Position numbers and translations under genes: made by a program. The notes under the pieces were generated by a model that was not told the DNA's origin, made no database searches, and was given only the letters and a program-made list of their open reading frames with translations. A DNA stretch of 64,000 nt, taken from the NCBI GenBank assembly GCA_005784505.1, contig VCAZ01000008.1, forward strand, positions 8,762,763-8,826,762. The letters are read 5' to 3'. Positions 1 through 12,170 of the stretch are shown here, piece after piece (position 1 is the first letter of the stretch; every line of letters begins with the position of its first letter). This stretch comes from Bagarius yarrelli. Its lineage: Eukaryota > Chordata > Actinopteri > Siluriformes > Sisoridae.

Positions 1-794
1 CGCAAGCTTTAGAGCTGCATTCCTTTCATTTCATAAAAAGCCCGCAGTAAGAATTTATTATAGTGGGGGGCAAAAAAAACCCCCAGAATTACCTCCCCCT
101 TTAATGTGTCAGGGAAACAGTCCGCGTCTCCTGTGCGAGACAGATTGGAAGTGGAGCGCTTGCTGTGCCGTCGGTTTGTGATTTATTATTTTTCTGTCAT
201 ACCAGGACGCCCCGTTCAGATCATCTGCCGGAGCCACTCGAAACCCAGGCAACAGCAGGAGTTGCTGGAGCGTTGCAGCATCCTCCATCAATTAAGGGCG
301 GCATATCCCTGCCCTGTTTTTAGAAGCTGGCAAAAATTACGTAAACATGCATCATTAGAGAGAAAGCTGACCTAATCCTGTACGGCTATTGATCCGCAGA
401 CCGGCAGCTGGTCTCTTTAACTTTGGAGTTCATTCTGTGAATAAAAACATCACCAGATTTCTTGGTGGTCTCTTGTACTATAATGAGAAAGCCAGCGGTT
501 TGTGTTCTGCATTCATTTCTTTATTATAATATCATAAAATAAACGATATACCAACCACATATAAGAATAATCAATAAAAGACCGTTCCTGGTCTCTTAGG
601 TTACGGTTTAAACAGTATACTAAGCAGAAGGGTGATGTAATGTACTTAGATCATTGGTTTGAGACTTGTGGTGGGCAGTGCATTAAATTTAAGCCCATCT
701 AAGGGACTTGTTTATGGTTATGCAAAAAGCTCCTTATGCAACAAAATAAAAATAAAAAAACTTTTGGCAGTGATTAATTATTCAACCACAGTAT
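1..794. other. Non-coding, complex sequence
   Basis: No gene or known repeat seen. 100-480 is complex and not AT-rich (for example GATCCGCAGACCGGCAGCTG), so it is a candidate for conserved regulatory DNA. From 480 on it is AT-rich. Confidence 0.3.
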
Positions 795-1000
795 ATTACA
801 GTGGTATAGGTGTTGGACTGCTTATTGAAAGATTGGGGTTCGAAACCTAGCACCTAGCACCACCAAGTCGCCACTGCAAGTTGCCACTGCTGGGCCCCTG
901 AGCAAGGCCCTTAACCCCCCAAACCCCTCAGTTGTATAAAAGAGATAAATGTAAGTCGATCTGGATGGGTGTGTGTGCCAAAATGCCGTAAATGTGAATA
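795..1000 (+). mobile_element. tRNA-derived SINE
   Basis: GGTGTTGGACTGCTTATTGA, GGGGTTCGAAACCTAGCACC (B box), GGGCCCCTGAGCAAGGCCCT, GTTGTATAAAAGAGATAAAT and AAATGCCGTAAATGTG. It has CCACTGC twice, a small internal duplication. I refer to this as the common SINE of the window; it resembles the repeat class described from catfish as Mermaid/Merman, but that name is not verified. Confidence 0.8.
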
Positions 1001-1035
1001 TTCTTAAGTAGAATATAGTAGAATATAAGATACTT

Positions 1036-1079
1036 GTGTATATATATATATATATCTATATATATATATATATATATAG

Positions 1080-1107
<28 letters not shown>
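1036..1107 (+). repeat. (TA)n microsatellite
   Basis: TA units with two C/G interruptions, between two SINEs in opposite orientation. Confidence 0.95.
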
Positions 1108-1111
<4 letters not shown>

Positions 1112-1129
1112 TGCACACTGAGCTACCAC

Positions 1130-1312
1130 TTCTTTTTGCTTACCAAAACCCTGAGCAGTTAGTGACTGTCATAACTTTCATTTAAGCAACTGGGAGTTAA
1201 GGGCCTTGTTTAGGGGACCAGCATTGGGAACTTGGTGGTGATGGAAACGAAACCCTAATCTTCCAGTTAGCAGTTCAACACCTTAACCACTGCACTAACA
1301 CTTCCCCTAACA
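1130..1312 (-). mobile_element. Common tRNA-derived SINE, antisense
   Basis: Reads AACTGGGAGTTAAGGGCCTT, CTTGGTGGTGATGG and AACACCTTAACCACTGCACT on the + strand. It faces the copy at 795 across an (AT)n run. Confidence 0.75.
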
Positions 1313-1379
1313 ATCCCTAAACCGTACAATAACAAAGGATTCCCAGAAATAGTATGAAACTACTACATACACAGAATCC

Positions 1380-2050
1380 TCTCCAAATCCAGACAGTGGA
1401 TTTCAAGGAAAAGTCTCTTGTGTCCTAGAGGTCTCTACATGCCTAAGTATTTGACGAGAGGTGTCTGCTCTGCACCCAAATGCACTCAGGGCTTTGACCT
1501 TTGTCAGCATTCGGGGCAGAGGGGAAGTCAGATCTGTACATTACTATTCCATGCGCCTCCTCTTTGGCATTTGATCAAATGCGTGTCCATTTCAGAATGC
1601 CGCTCGGGGATCCCGTGTCAAAATGTCAACTCCTTTATCTATTTGAAGACCTCTGTGTGCTAATGCAAGCAATATTTATCGCTCCTTCAATTAAAAGAAC
1701 ATATTTCTGCTCACTGCTTCTGTGGAACTTTCCCTGCCCGAGTGAACGAGGTAGCAGTTGGTCTCTCGCAGAACCTGGCTAATTTCTTATTTAGATAAGA
1801 AACAAGGGACAGAACACTTTGTCTCATCTCTGCAATATAGTAATAAATGAATCTTCCTTCACATGTACACATTCATCCGTAAGACAAAGTATTTTACTCT
1901 TTTAAGGTCAGTGGGTACATAGGGAGCTAGAACAGAATTTAGTTTAATATTTGTTGGGTCTCTGAAAGAGATGATGGAGTAATGACCCTGACAGCAGAAT
2001 AAATACACTGGACTGGATTTAATAAAAATCATCATAAGAACACAAAAATT
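1380..2050. other. Candidate regulatory DNA
   Basis: Complex sequence with TATTTGACGAGAGGTGTCTG, GGCATTTGATCAAATGCG (a palindrome) and CTAATGCAAGCAATATTTAT. The short frames show no coding signature. Conservation must be tested. Confidence 0.3.
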
Positions 2051-2144
2051 CATTACTTTAATTCAATCGCATGTTATTTCTATAGTAACAATAGACACAA
2101 TGCTAGAGAATAGATAAAGGCTGTAATTTCTGCATTTGTGGAGT

Positions 2145-2308
2145 GACTTAGAGTGACTTTATTTATACAGTTGAGCAGAGGTAAGGGGAGGGGGGGTAAG
2201 GGCCTTGCTTAGGGGCCCAGCAGTGGTAACTTGGTGGTGCTGGCAATAGAACCTACAATATTCCAGTAAACACTCCAACACCTTAACCACTGTGCTATCA
2301 TACCCTAG
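2145..2308 (-). mobile_element. Common tRNA-derived SINE, antisense
   Basis: TATTTATACAGTTGAGCAGA, GGGCCTTGCTTAGGGGCCCA, CTTGGTGGTGCTGG and CAACACCTTAACCACTGTGC. A G-run has expanded within it. Confidence 0.8.
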
Positions 2309-2329
2309 TAATTGAATGTTTAGAGATTA

Positions 2330-3310
2330 AGATTGGCTCACCCAATGACCAATCAGGGATTCACTGTTGTCACTATTGTTCCAGATGGCCAATCGGAAAA
2401 CACTATTGTTCCCAATGAGCAAAGAATGATTACTGTTGTTCCTTAGGTTCAGTTACTGATTGCTGTTAATTGCTGTTACTATGAACAATCACTGATCACT
2501 ACGATTTCTAATGACCAATCATTCATTACTAGGATTTCTTATAATAACCACTGATCTCTATAATTTCTTATAACAATCACTGTTCACTATATATTTTATG
2601 ACAATCACTGATCACTATGATTTCTCATAATATTAACTGATCACTATGATTTCTTATAATATTAACTGATCACTATGATTTCTTATAATAAACACTGATC
2701 ACTATAATTTCTTATGACAATCACTAATCAATATAATTTCTTATAATAATAACTGATTACTATGATTTCTTATAATAATAACTGATCACTATGATTTCTT
2801 ATAATAAACACTGATCACTATTATTTCTTATGACAATCACTAATCAATATGATTTCTTATAATAATCACTAATCACTATGATTTCTTATGACCAATCATT
2901 CATCACTTTGATTTCTTAGGACCAATCATTCATCACTATGATTTCTTATAATAATCACTGATAACTATTGTTCCCAATGACCAACCATTGATTTCTATCG
3001 TTTACTATGATTTATCACTGATCACTATTACTAATTACTGATCTCTCTTGGTAATATAACCAATTGCTAAGAGCTGTTGTTCCCATTGACCAGTATTGTT
3101 TCCTCACACCAGTCGCTGATTACTATTACTTTCTATGACCAATCACTGATCACTATTATTTCTTTACAACAATCATGATCACTATTTATTAGGACCAATC
3201 ATTAATCCTGACCGTTTACTATGACCAATAACTGATCACTATAATTACAAAGACGAATCACTGTCATAGTTTTTATTTAACCAGTAACTGATCACCGTTC
3301 ACCGATTCCC
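2330..3310 (+). repeat. Degenerate minisatellite, unit about 29 bp
   Basis: Tandem units such as ACTGATCACTATGATTTCTT followed by ATAATAA recur dozens of times. A second unit form carries GACCAATCATTCATCACT. Most units contain the TGATCA palindrome. The centre (2500-2960) is the most regular; the edges (2330-2500 and 2960-3310) are strongly diverged. No coding potential. Confidence 0.85.
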
Positions 3311-5156
3311 GCACTGTCCCCACAACAGTCCAACTAACCCTGGCAATTATTCTATATACAACTATTTTGTGTTTATTTCACAACTACATACATCTATTCC
3401 ATTATTATGTATTTTATGCAACAAATACTTTTAGTTTTTAGTCATATGACCAATGACAACTGTTTTTCTCGAAGAGCCATGTGATAATCTATTATTTTTT
3501 ATTTGAATAAAGTTAATTTTTTTCTAAGCACAAATCATTATATTGTAATGATTATGACAAAAATAATGAATATGCAGATGAGTCTATCGCAACAGCTGGC
3601 AACTTTTTCAGCAGCGTTATTTCCTTTCCTCAAAACTTGCTGCGAATAAGTTCCAGGAAGAGAACAGAGCAGTCTTTATGATTAGAGTGGCTTTTGTACA
3701 GTATCCAGGTGAGATAAGGATAAAGACTAGCTTTGATATAAGCTGTAAAGAGGAACCGTCCTTAAGAACTTAAAGGTGAGTCAGAAAAGCAGATGCTTCA
3801 AGGTGAAGTAGTGCTTTAGGATGAATCTTTATTATATATATATATAAAACTATATCTACCCTGTGGTCAGACTGATACACACGTACCTTGGAGAGATAAA
3901 GACACTTTTTCAGCTGCTTCTTAAAAGCATCACTTTCGCACTATTTTCCACATTGATCATGTAGAGGGGTGGTAAAGGGTTTCTGGGATGGTAAAGTGGA
4001 CTGAACCAGCCCATAATCTCCCCCCCCCCACTGAGTTTGCTCTTTCTCGACACAAGCTTTTCTGTTTTGATTTGCTGGCGTTATTTTCCTGTTCATTCAG
4101 ATGGATTCCGAATGAATTTCTTATTGCCGTCCATGTCCAAGCACTTCTATCATTTCTGCTCCATATACATGTAAAAATTGCCCTTCCAACACAATAGTCC
4201 CCTCCTAGTCGACTGTTAGCTTTCAGCGCTTTCAACGACGGCTATGTAGTTGGGTGTGTAATGAGCTGTAAAAAGACATTACCTCTGTCTTTCAGGAAGA
4301 CAGATTAATGTCACTTTTGCTCAATTAAACACGAGGAGAGTTCAAGAGCACTGGGGACTTGAAGCACATGCTAGCTGAAGGTACAAATTTACACAAACTT
4401 GTAATATGGTACAGGTTCCATACCGCCAGTTAAATATAGCATAATTAGCATCATTATGGTGTAAACAATTAGCCTGAGAAGACTAAGATAATTAGTTTAA
4501 AAGTTAAAAAACTGTAGAAATTGAATAGAATAATGTGATTTAGATACAATTATAGAATAAAGATCTGTAAGTACATTCAAGTTAGTAAGTAAATTATATA
4601 AAAAATGTGTCTGATTTATGGCATATGTCGGTGCTAACATTTTGCAGTGTAAACTCGACATTAGCTATTTAGAAGTGAAGTTTATTTCAAGAGTCTTAAG
4701 CTGAACTGGATGCTTCAGGTGGGACCATTGAATCATCTAGTCTGTCTAATTTAAAGGGAACTGGTTGCTCTAATGTCGCTTCAGTTTTCACAATTTCTGT
4801 GGATGTGTTCAACACAGTACGCTTTATCATGTCAATATGGCACTTTTTCTATAGCGATTTTACATCTGTAAAAATCTGAGGTTCTTCAACCTTATGCTAA
4901 CCCTGAGTTTTCTTCTGAACCTTCTGAAGGTCCTGAGACCTTAATGTCCTTTTATACAGTTATGGCCAATTATTTCAATTTCTCAGCTCTGTAAAGTGTT
5001 TTCAGCTTCAGAGCCTGTTTTACTATTGGACCTTTTTGGAATTTAAAAACTTAGATTTTAGTAATTACAATTTAGATTTTTTTTATATACAGTAAATACA
5101 AATTAACTTAAAATAAATTGTTTTGTGGTTCTATTTGTGCATAAATATTTTCTCTC
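3311..5156. other. Non-coding; AT-rich with a complex core
   Basis: 3590-4400 is complex (GTTCCAGGAAGAGAACAGAG, CTGTCTTTCAGGAAGACAGA), a candidate element. The rest is AT-rich with nothing recognised. Confidence 0.3.
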
Positions 5157-5159
5157 ACA

Positions 5160-5233
<74 letters not shown>
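5157..5233 (+). repeat. Compound (CA)n(TA)n(GATA)n microsatellite
   Basis: CA units to 5178, a short TA run, then about 12 GATA units. Confidence 0.95.
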
Positions 5234-5721
5234 TTTATATTGTTTTTTAGATTAAGAGTTTTTTGAAATAAAATCAGCAATAGGAAGAGATTTCAGATTC
5301 AGAACTTTAGAATATTTTTTAGCCTCGAAAAAAAAATGGTTTTAAGCTTTAAGCTCCGAAATACACTTTCTTTTAAATCCATAGTGATTTTATTCATACA
5401 AAGTTATTTTCACTTCAGAAAATTATTGGTTCAAGCTCATTGGCTCAAGCTCAAGTCATTTATATCAATGTCAGTTTTATTTTTATAGCACTAAACCAAT
5501 CATAGGTTGAGATATGCGCTGAATGATAAAATAAGTTAAAGAAATGGAGAAATACTTCGGAAAAAAATACAGAAACAGTATAAATACCGAATTAAAAGGA
5601 ACAGTACAATAGAGCGAATCTTAATAATAGTGATGATAGTAAAAATGCAGATCTGATATAGAGGACAGAGCATTCCACAATCGTTATTCATTCTCTCAGT
5701 GTAATTGTTATATTGATAGGT

Positions 5722-6065
5722 GAACTGGGGTAGCATGGTGGCTTGGTGGTTAGCACTGTTGCCTCACAGCAAGAAGATCCCGCGTTCGTATTCCCTGCAG
5801 GGTTTTTTGTGTGGTGTTTGCATGTTCTCCCCCAGTTTGCGTGGGCTTAGTCTGGGTCCTCAGGTTTCCTCCCACAGTCCAAAAACTTGTATGTTAGGAT
5901 GCTTAGTGATTCGAAATTGCCCATCAGTGTGGGTGTGGCCCTGTGATAGACTTGCAACCTGTCCAGGGTGTTACCCCTCCTGCCTTTCGCCCTTTCAGAG
6001 ACGGTTGAGATGGACTCCAGCAGATCCCCGTGATCCTTGTGGGTCTAGAAAATGAATAAATAGGG
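5722..6065 (+). mobile_element. V-SINE-type SINE
   Basis: GCATGGTGGCTTGGTGGTTA, GTTGCCTCACAGCAAGAAGA and TTTGCATGTTCTCCC, then GGTTTCCTCCCACAGTCC and AAAACTTG. This is the tRNA-like head plus conserved middle of the vertebrate V-SINE group (DANA, HE1 and relatives). The tail includes GTGATAGACTTGCAACCTGT. Nearly full length. The frames through it are not genes. Confidence 0.85.
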
Positions 6066-7421
6066 TTAATATAGGTGAACTGTATTTGTATGTGGTAAAC
6101 ATCAATTTTCTGCACTAAACAAGTGTATTTTGCAGATGACAGACAAAATGTTATAGAATAAAAATGTAATAAAAACCTAATTTAAACAAAACAAATAGAT
6201 TTCAACTTCTTTCTATATTCTTAAAAACGTCCCAGCGCATGACATCCGGCGGGTTTTTCCAGATCGCATCACATTCTATATATGTTAAATCTTTGTTTTT
6301 ATTTGAATTTCTCTGTTTTTTATATAAAATACCACGGTGTATGATATGTGCTATAAAATGCTTGAGAATGACTAAAACATATAGCCACTTTGGGTAGTGC
6401 TCTATGTTCTGTGCTTTAGAACATAAAACAAATTATGTTTGTAGCTTCAATGTTCAGCATTTCTCGCTAAGTTTTTCCTTAGACACTTTTCCTTAGAACT
6501 TTTGATGGAGTATTAACACCCATGCCAGTGCGTGCGGATCCATGTTTTCTATAGTGGAAAATACCTGGAGTCTTTCCTGTTTCTCTCATGACAGGAAGCC
6601 CTTTTCACTGCCGGTCTACGTGGTTGCATCATGTGAAACTCAGAGGTTGGACCTGCTTTAGCAGCTGGCCTCCTTTCACAACATGCCAGAAAAGTTGAGC
6701 TTTTATTTATTTATATCTCTTTTTGAAGAAATAGTCTAGAAGATTCTCTTTTTCTTGCTCTCCATATGCTGACCTTGTTTAAAGTCACAAATAAAAGCAT
6801 ATGGTTATGAATTTGGCAAATATCCATGAATGATTTCTAGCATCCAGCAGCTGGAAGTAAGACAGCAGTTAATTACTGCATTTTTGTTGCAAATTATTTC
6901 ATTCGGTTATTTAATTGCTTTTTCTTGTATAAACTGGAAGATGGCTAATGGAGGACGTGGCCTTGAGTTAAATTATTACTATTATAACAATGTTTAATGT
7001 GACCAAATTATTAATTAGGTCCAGCTTTAATAAATAGATTTCTAACCCTGCTTTAATATTTTAATAATGAATGACATTAAATTTTATTTATTTATTCATG
7101 TATTTATTTATATTTATTGATTTAATTTCTTCAAAGAAAGACTATATTTCATTTGTTAGACAGATGTGCTGATAGAGTTCAACATCTGTATCCAGCGAAG
7201 TGTCTCGCCTTTTACACAGTGGGTAAAGCTGTAATCCTCTGATTGGTCAGTTTGAATGTCTTACATTCGGTTCTTAGTCACATGGTCAAGAAAAGAATAA
7301 AAAAAAGATTGTAACCAGTGCTTTGGGTCTCTCTTTGCTCTCTTTTTGCTCTGACTTTCTTTTATCTTGCTCTTCTTCTTTGCTCTCTCTATCTTTGCTG
7401 GATCTCTCTTTTTGAGGCTCT
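6066..7421. other. Non-coding
   Basis: 6440-7000 is complex, with GTTGCATCATGTGAAACTCA and CAGCAGCTGGAAGTAAGACA; the rest is AT-rich. No gene or known repeat seen. Confidence 0.3.
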
Positions 7422-7720
7422 GCTTTCTCTCTCTCTCTCTCTCTCTCTCTTTATCTTTATCTCTCTCTCTCTCTGTCTGTCTTTCTTTCGCTTTCTATCT
7501 CTCTCTCTCTTTCTCTTTCTCCTTTTCACCTCCTCTCCATCCCTCTTTCTCTCTCCTCTTTTTTATTTATTTATCTATTTATTTATATTTCTTAATGATT
7601 TTTCTCATTTATTAAGTCATTCTGTCTTATCATGTATAAAATGACTTGATAATAAATGATGTTTAAAAGTAAAAGTCTCTCTCTCTCTCTCTCTCTTGCT
7701 CTCTGTCTCTCTCTCACTCA
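7422..7720 (+). repeat. (CT)n-rich simple repeat
   Basis: CT runs at 7422-7555 and 7675-7720 with TTTAT units and about 100 ordinary bases between. The Leu/Ser frames are artefacts. Confidence 0.9.
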
Positions 7721-8277
7721 CTGCACTTTACCAACACAAAAGGAGCTTATATCCCAATTCTAATAAAGTTTTCGATTGCATATACAGATTATAAATGTTT
7801 CCAGGGTGCAATTGTATTTGTACGCATCTGAGTCTAATGGGAACCGATTTACTAGCATTAGCCTTGTTTGTTAGCATTAGCATCTCACTAGCCGTGTTTG
7901 ATGTGCAGGTTGGTGTTCGCTGCCGCTATGTCCCTGGAGCCCCATGCTGGATGGATGTAAAAGCTGGGCAATATGCCAGCAGGTGTGATTAGCTTGTCCT
8001 CTCACATCAGTGTGAACAGGCCTCCTCATCATGTGCAAGTGTGCCAGAGGAGGCGTACGCCATCTGCTGCCATCTCCGCCGCCAGGAGGGTGCCAGCCGT
8101 ACACACAGGCATCACACTCCTGGTGCCTGGTGACCAGAGAGATTGGGCTAATGACCAAGAAGGAACATTTTCACCTGAGAGCGGCATCGGCATAGATCTT
8201 AAACTCAGGTCAGCAAAAGCGATCTGTTTGAAAAAACTACTTTTTTGTTCTAAAATCACATTTAATAGTTTAATACA
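7721..8277. other. Non-coding, complex sequence
   Basis: 7800-8200 is GC-balanced and open in several frames on both strands, for example 7973-8287 (+) and 7877-8158 (-). None shows domain-like residues or agreement between strands. Possibly regulatory. Confidence 0.3.
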
Positions 8278-8420
8278 GAGACCCTGAAGGGACATGTGCA
8301 AAAAAACACTTTCTAAAAATTGTGTGCACATAAGTAACTACTTGTGGGCATGCAAAAGTTTCTTTTGCACACAATTTTAGAAAGTGTTTTTTTTTTTTTT
8401 GCACGTCCCTTCAGGGTCTC
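8278..8420. mobile_element. 143-bp near-perfect palindrome (MITE-like foldback)
   Basis: GAGACCCTGAAGGGACATGT at the left is matched inverted by ACGTCCCTTCAGGGTCTC at the right. The pairing continues inward through GCAAAAAAACACTTTCTA / TAGAAAGTGTTTTTTT and ATTGTGTGCA / TGCACACAAT, leaving about 35 unpaired bases. The structure fits a foldback or MITE-type element. No target duplication is evident. Confidence 0.75.
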
Positions 8421-9599
8421 CCAAATTGCCTGCCCACGAGTTCTGGTTTCCGGTTGCTTCACTCTCTGCCATAGACATACAATACCTAGATGCTGCATTG
8501 GCTGCTGAATCGTATATCATCTTCATCCAGAAAATCATAACTGGACTGGTGTGCCGCTTGTGGTTGTACAAACCGTCATACAAAAGTCTCCTTTTCACAT
8601 GTAAGACTAAAATTTGTTTCTGGTTGTATTTAATCATTATAACATTTTGTTGGTAGTAACTTAGTTGGCCGTCAGTGTCTATTAATACATGTTAAAGTTA
8701 AATCAGATGCCCTTATTCAGAGCGGCTTATATTTATCTCTTTTTATACATGTGGACACTTGGACTAATGTGGACAGGTGCCCAGCAGTGGTAACTTGGTA
8801 TCGAACCCTGACCTTCCAATTAGCAGTCCAACACCTTAACCACTGCGTTACCACTTACCCTATTAAAAGCTACTATTAGTAGATAGCTAGCGATAATGCT
8901 ATTTAGCTGTTTAGCTGTGCAGTATATCCATCCTCTGGGAAAGCTGTTGTGTCTGAACACCACATTGCCCAACTGGATAATTAATAAAACATATTTTTTA
9001 TTGATATAATATAGATAATATAGCTTTTATAAAGATATTTTATTATACAGACATTACACAGCTTTAAATGTTTTTATAATTATTATTTTTATTATTATTA
9101 TACTCATTTAATATTGTACCATTCATTACTTACTATTTCATTTTAATATCATGCGATTAAGATTACATATTATTTATTTTCTATTTAATATTATATTCTA
9201 GAATGTCATTTTTAAATAAAATTTTTACTATTATCCTTCTTATTATAGTACTGTTTATTACACACTATTTAGTATTTATTTATTATTTATTATTATTTAT
9301 TTATCATTATTATTGTGTAATCCGCAAAAAAATTCCATATGTTATTTGTTATTGAGTTATTATTATTATTTTTATTATTTATAATTATTATCTGTTATTT
9401 GTTAATTCATTATATACTGTATTTATTTTATTTTATCAAACATAATCCATAATCATTCATATAGTCACGAGGCACCAGCAGAGGTATAGAGGTATTGTAA
9501 ACTTGGCCTCCAATACAAAGATATTGTATGGTATGAAACCCTCCATTAGTAATGATGCTAATGCAGAATGTCTACAGCGGAAATTAAGACCGTATGGAG
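8421..9599. other. Mostly AT-rich spacer
   Basis: Apart from the SINE at 8700-8862, 8940-9460 is very AT-rich (TTATTATTATT blocks). 8421-8660 is ordinary sequence. No gene seen. Confidence 0.35.
8700..8862 (-). mobile_element. Common tRNA-derived SINE, antisense
   Basis: GATGCCCTTATTCAGAGCGG, CCCAGCAGTGGTAACTTGGT, ATCGAACCCTGACCTTCC and CAACACCTTAACCACTGCGT. Confidence 0.8.
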
Positions 9600-9622
9600 T
9601 CACACACACACACACACACACA
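9600..9622 (+). repeat. (CA)n microsatellite
   Basis: About 11 CA units. Confidence 0.9.
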
Positions 9623-9659
9623 TGAAAAGGTTCTCGTGAGCACCAGAATGTGTTAATTA

Positions 9660-9694
9660 TTTTTTTTTTGCACATGACCCTTCAGGGACTCCGT
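9660..9694 (+). mobile_element. Half copy of the 8278 foldback end
   Basis: TTTTTTTTTGCACATGACCC followed by TTCAGGGACTCC matches the right arm of the palindrome at 8278-8420 (T-run, GCACGTCCCTTCAGGGTCTC). Only one arm is present. Confidence 0.55.
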
Positions 9695-10192
9695 ATTAAT
9701 GGACTTAAAATATTGATTGTTTTATGTAATGTGTAGAAAGATAAAGCTGGTTGTTCTTTCCAGTTTCATTAGTCAGTGTGCTAATAATTTATATAAACAT
9801 ATAATAAATTAGCCATTGTATGGTTATAAATTCCAAAAAGATCACCAATATATTAGTATTCTAAATAATCAATAATGTATAAATAGTAAACAGAAAACGC
9901 GGGTTAACAGTCCAAAGTGTCCGAAAGTTTAGCTATGACCTTGAATGTCCATTGGTCCCTTTGTCTTTTTTTCTTGGCTCTGCTGGAGTTGAGAGGGTGT
10001 GTGTGTGTGCCATCTGTCTGATTGAGAGAGCAAACGTCTCCTGAGGTCTCCAGCTAAAGTCTGGGATGGCAAAGGGCATGACTGAATTAGGTTTGTTCAA
10101 CAGCAAGGCAGGCTTGGCCTTTTCAAGTGCTCTTCCATTGAAAAGAGATTCTTTCACTTAAAAGCATCTACGGGACGCCATGCAGGGACTTT

Positions 10193-10194
<2 letters not shown>

Positions 10195-10236
<42 letters not shown>
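10195..10236 (+). repeat. (GT)n microsatellite
   Basis: About 21 GT units; further GT-rich sequence at 10316-10345 and 10463-10482. Confidence 0.95.
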
Positions 10237-10237
<1 letters not shown>

Positions 10238-10488
10238 TATGTCTGTGAGGGTGGGATCTACTTTCATTAGTCTTCTCGAGCCTTCTGGGGTGTATTGATT
10301 ACAGCATGTCTGAGCTTGTGTGTGTGTATGTGTGGATAAGTTGGTGTGTGTCCTGCTTGTGCTTACATGCACTGTCTCCCATGCTGTGGCTAGAGTGTGT
10401 CTCCTCCTAGGTGGTGTGCTCAGACTACAGATCATCAACATCAAAAGTATTGTGCTTTGTGCACGTGTGTGTGAGTGTGTGTGTCGGG

Positions 10489-10489
<1 letters not shown>

Positions 10490-10526
<37 letters not shown>
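10490..10526 (+). repeat. (GA)n microsatellite
   Basis: Pure GA run of about 30 bases with AAAG edges. Confidence 0.95.
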
Positions 10527-10527
<1 letters not shown>

Positions 10528-11019
10528 CAAGGGAGGATAATATGGAGATGAGATTCTGCTTCATGAGATTATCTTATTCCACACATAGCCTTTAATCTTG
10601 GCCTCCATGTAAATCCTCGATGCCTCTAATGACTTGGCCCGCACTGATGAATAGAAATGAATCAAAGGTAATGATGTCTTTGTGCACAGACTTCTGGTGT
10701 AAACATGCCAGATACAAGCATTCACGCCCTACAGAGGATTTGTTTCGATTCCAATTATAGTAACGGTCCACCTCGTCGGAAATCTACTCTTGTTTACGTT
10801 CTTTAAACACGACGCTTGTTTATGAAGCTTGTCCTTTAAATATGTTTTACTCCACATACATATTCATCAATACGGCACCGGATAAACAACTGAGATCTGT
10901 AAATTGTGAAAGTGTCGCTCATATTTCCTAAAAAAATAAAATAAAATACAATTAAAGAATAAAAAAACGCTATTTAAGAAGCAGTAGTGTTCTTTTTTTG
11001 GATTATACATCATCAGAGG

Positions 11020-11640
11020 TGCGTCATATTTACTTCCTTACTTTTCTTGAGTAGATTTTTCAACTGACTTTACTTTTACTCTCATTCATGTTTATTTTTA
11101 ATCGCAATATTTTTAATTGCTGTCGTTCCTCCGCTACTTTTAAATGTTAATGATAGTTGTCCATCATGTTCTGTATAATGAGATGACGAGTCTTGCTATA
11201 GACTGCAGTTATACACTCCAATGGAGAAAAAGCAACAGTTCCATAATGTGACATCTTCAATGTGACCAAAACAAGTGCTGATATCAGTGTAGAGGACCTC
11301 CAGCTCCAACCTGAGGAAACATCTTACAGTAAAGTTCCATAATAATGACTATTAGAGAGATTCTGTAACTATGGACACTTTAATCTTATTGTAAGTTACT
11401 ATCACATCTCACACTTTCACTTCTTTTTACTCATTTTATGTGTATTTTATGTAGTTGTGATTTTTATTATTAATTTTTCTGGATTCTGTAATTTCCCTTT
11501 ATTTAATCAGATCCAAAGTAACTAGTGTAACTCACTACTGGGGGAATTTAATCATTCCAAACTTTACTACTCTCTCTTACTCAAGTCACTTTAATTAGTA
11601 ACACAGTCACTCCTACTTAAGTACCTATTTTTTATAAGTT
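11020..11640. mobile_element. Possible non-autonomous DNA transposon
   Basis: Begins near TTACTTCCTTACTTTTCTTG with AGTAGATTTTTC, and ends near CTACTTAAGTACCTATTTT. These resemble the ACTCAAGTA-type ends of a widespread fish element. The interior is non-coding. The boundaries are uncertain. Confidence 0.4.
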
Positions 11641-12021
11641 TGTTCGTGTTTGCTTATGAAAAAGTGGTTTGTATTTATCACCACAGACGGACAGAAACAA
11701 ACAAGGCCAATTAGTCCAACTGTAAAATACCAGAGAGATGAGAACTGTCCCAAGAGCCTGAAGATACTTCGCCTGTCATTCCCCAGAGTGTCTCTACAAC
11801 GAGTCTACCTGAAATACATTAAGGCAGTAATGGATCTGCAATAATATAATGAGCTAATGATGATAACAGGCTGCCAAGCCAATAGTGTCCTTTTAAGCTT
11901 TGGGCTAACAGACATAGTGTCAGAATTTCTTTTAATCAGTGTTTACCGAAGGAACCTGTGAGAATGTTGTTAATTCATAAACTTAGCTGGGTTCCTAAGC
12001 AGATTTTAAAGAAACAGTATA
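11641..12021. other. Non-coding
   Basis: A 64-codon frame (11650-11844) has no recognisable features. ATGAGCTAATGATGATAACA-like TAAT-rich sequence follows. Confidence 0.3.
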
Positions 12022-12170
12022 CACTTTATAGACAAAAGTATTAAGATGCCTGACTATCTTTCTACCTTCTCGGCCTTCTCAAGTCTCTGGAAGAAGCTCT
12101 ACACGTCTGGAAAGACCTATACTAGCATGTGGCTTCCAACGAGGAGGCACATAACCAATACTCATACAAC
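12022..12170. mobile_element. Tc1-like left-end fragment next to a minisatellite
   Basis: TTATAGACAAAAGTATTAAG then ATGCCTGAC resembles the terminal repeat of the same Tc1-like group; CTGGAAGAAGCTCTACACGT follows. The 29-bp minisatellite begins right after, possibly inside the old element. Confidence 0.35.

Larger units (their letters stand above)
9695..11019. other. Non-coding, two complex patches
   Basis: Around the GT and GA repeats, 9930-10190 and 10580-10900 are complex (CTCCAGCTAAAGTCTGGGAT; CCACCTCGTCGGAAATCTAC). They are candidate regulatory DNA; no coding sign. Confidence 0.3.

Noticed and set aside
5720..6055. 111-codon frame
   Set aside because: Lies wholly in a V-SINE.
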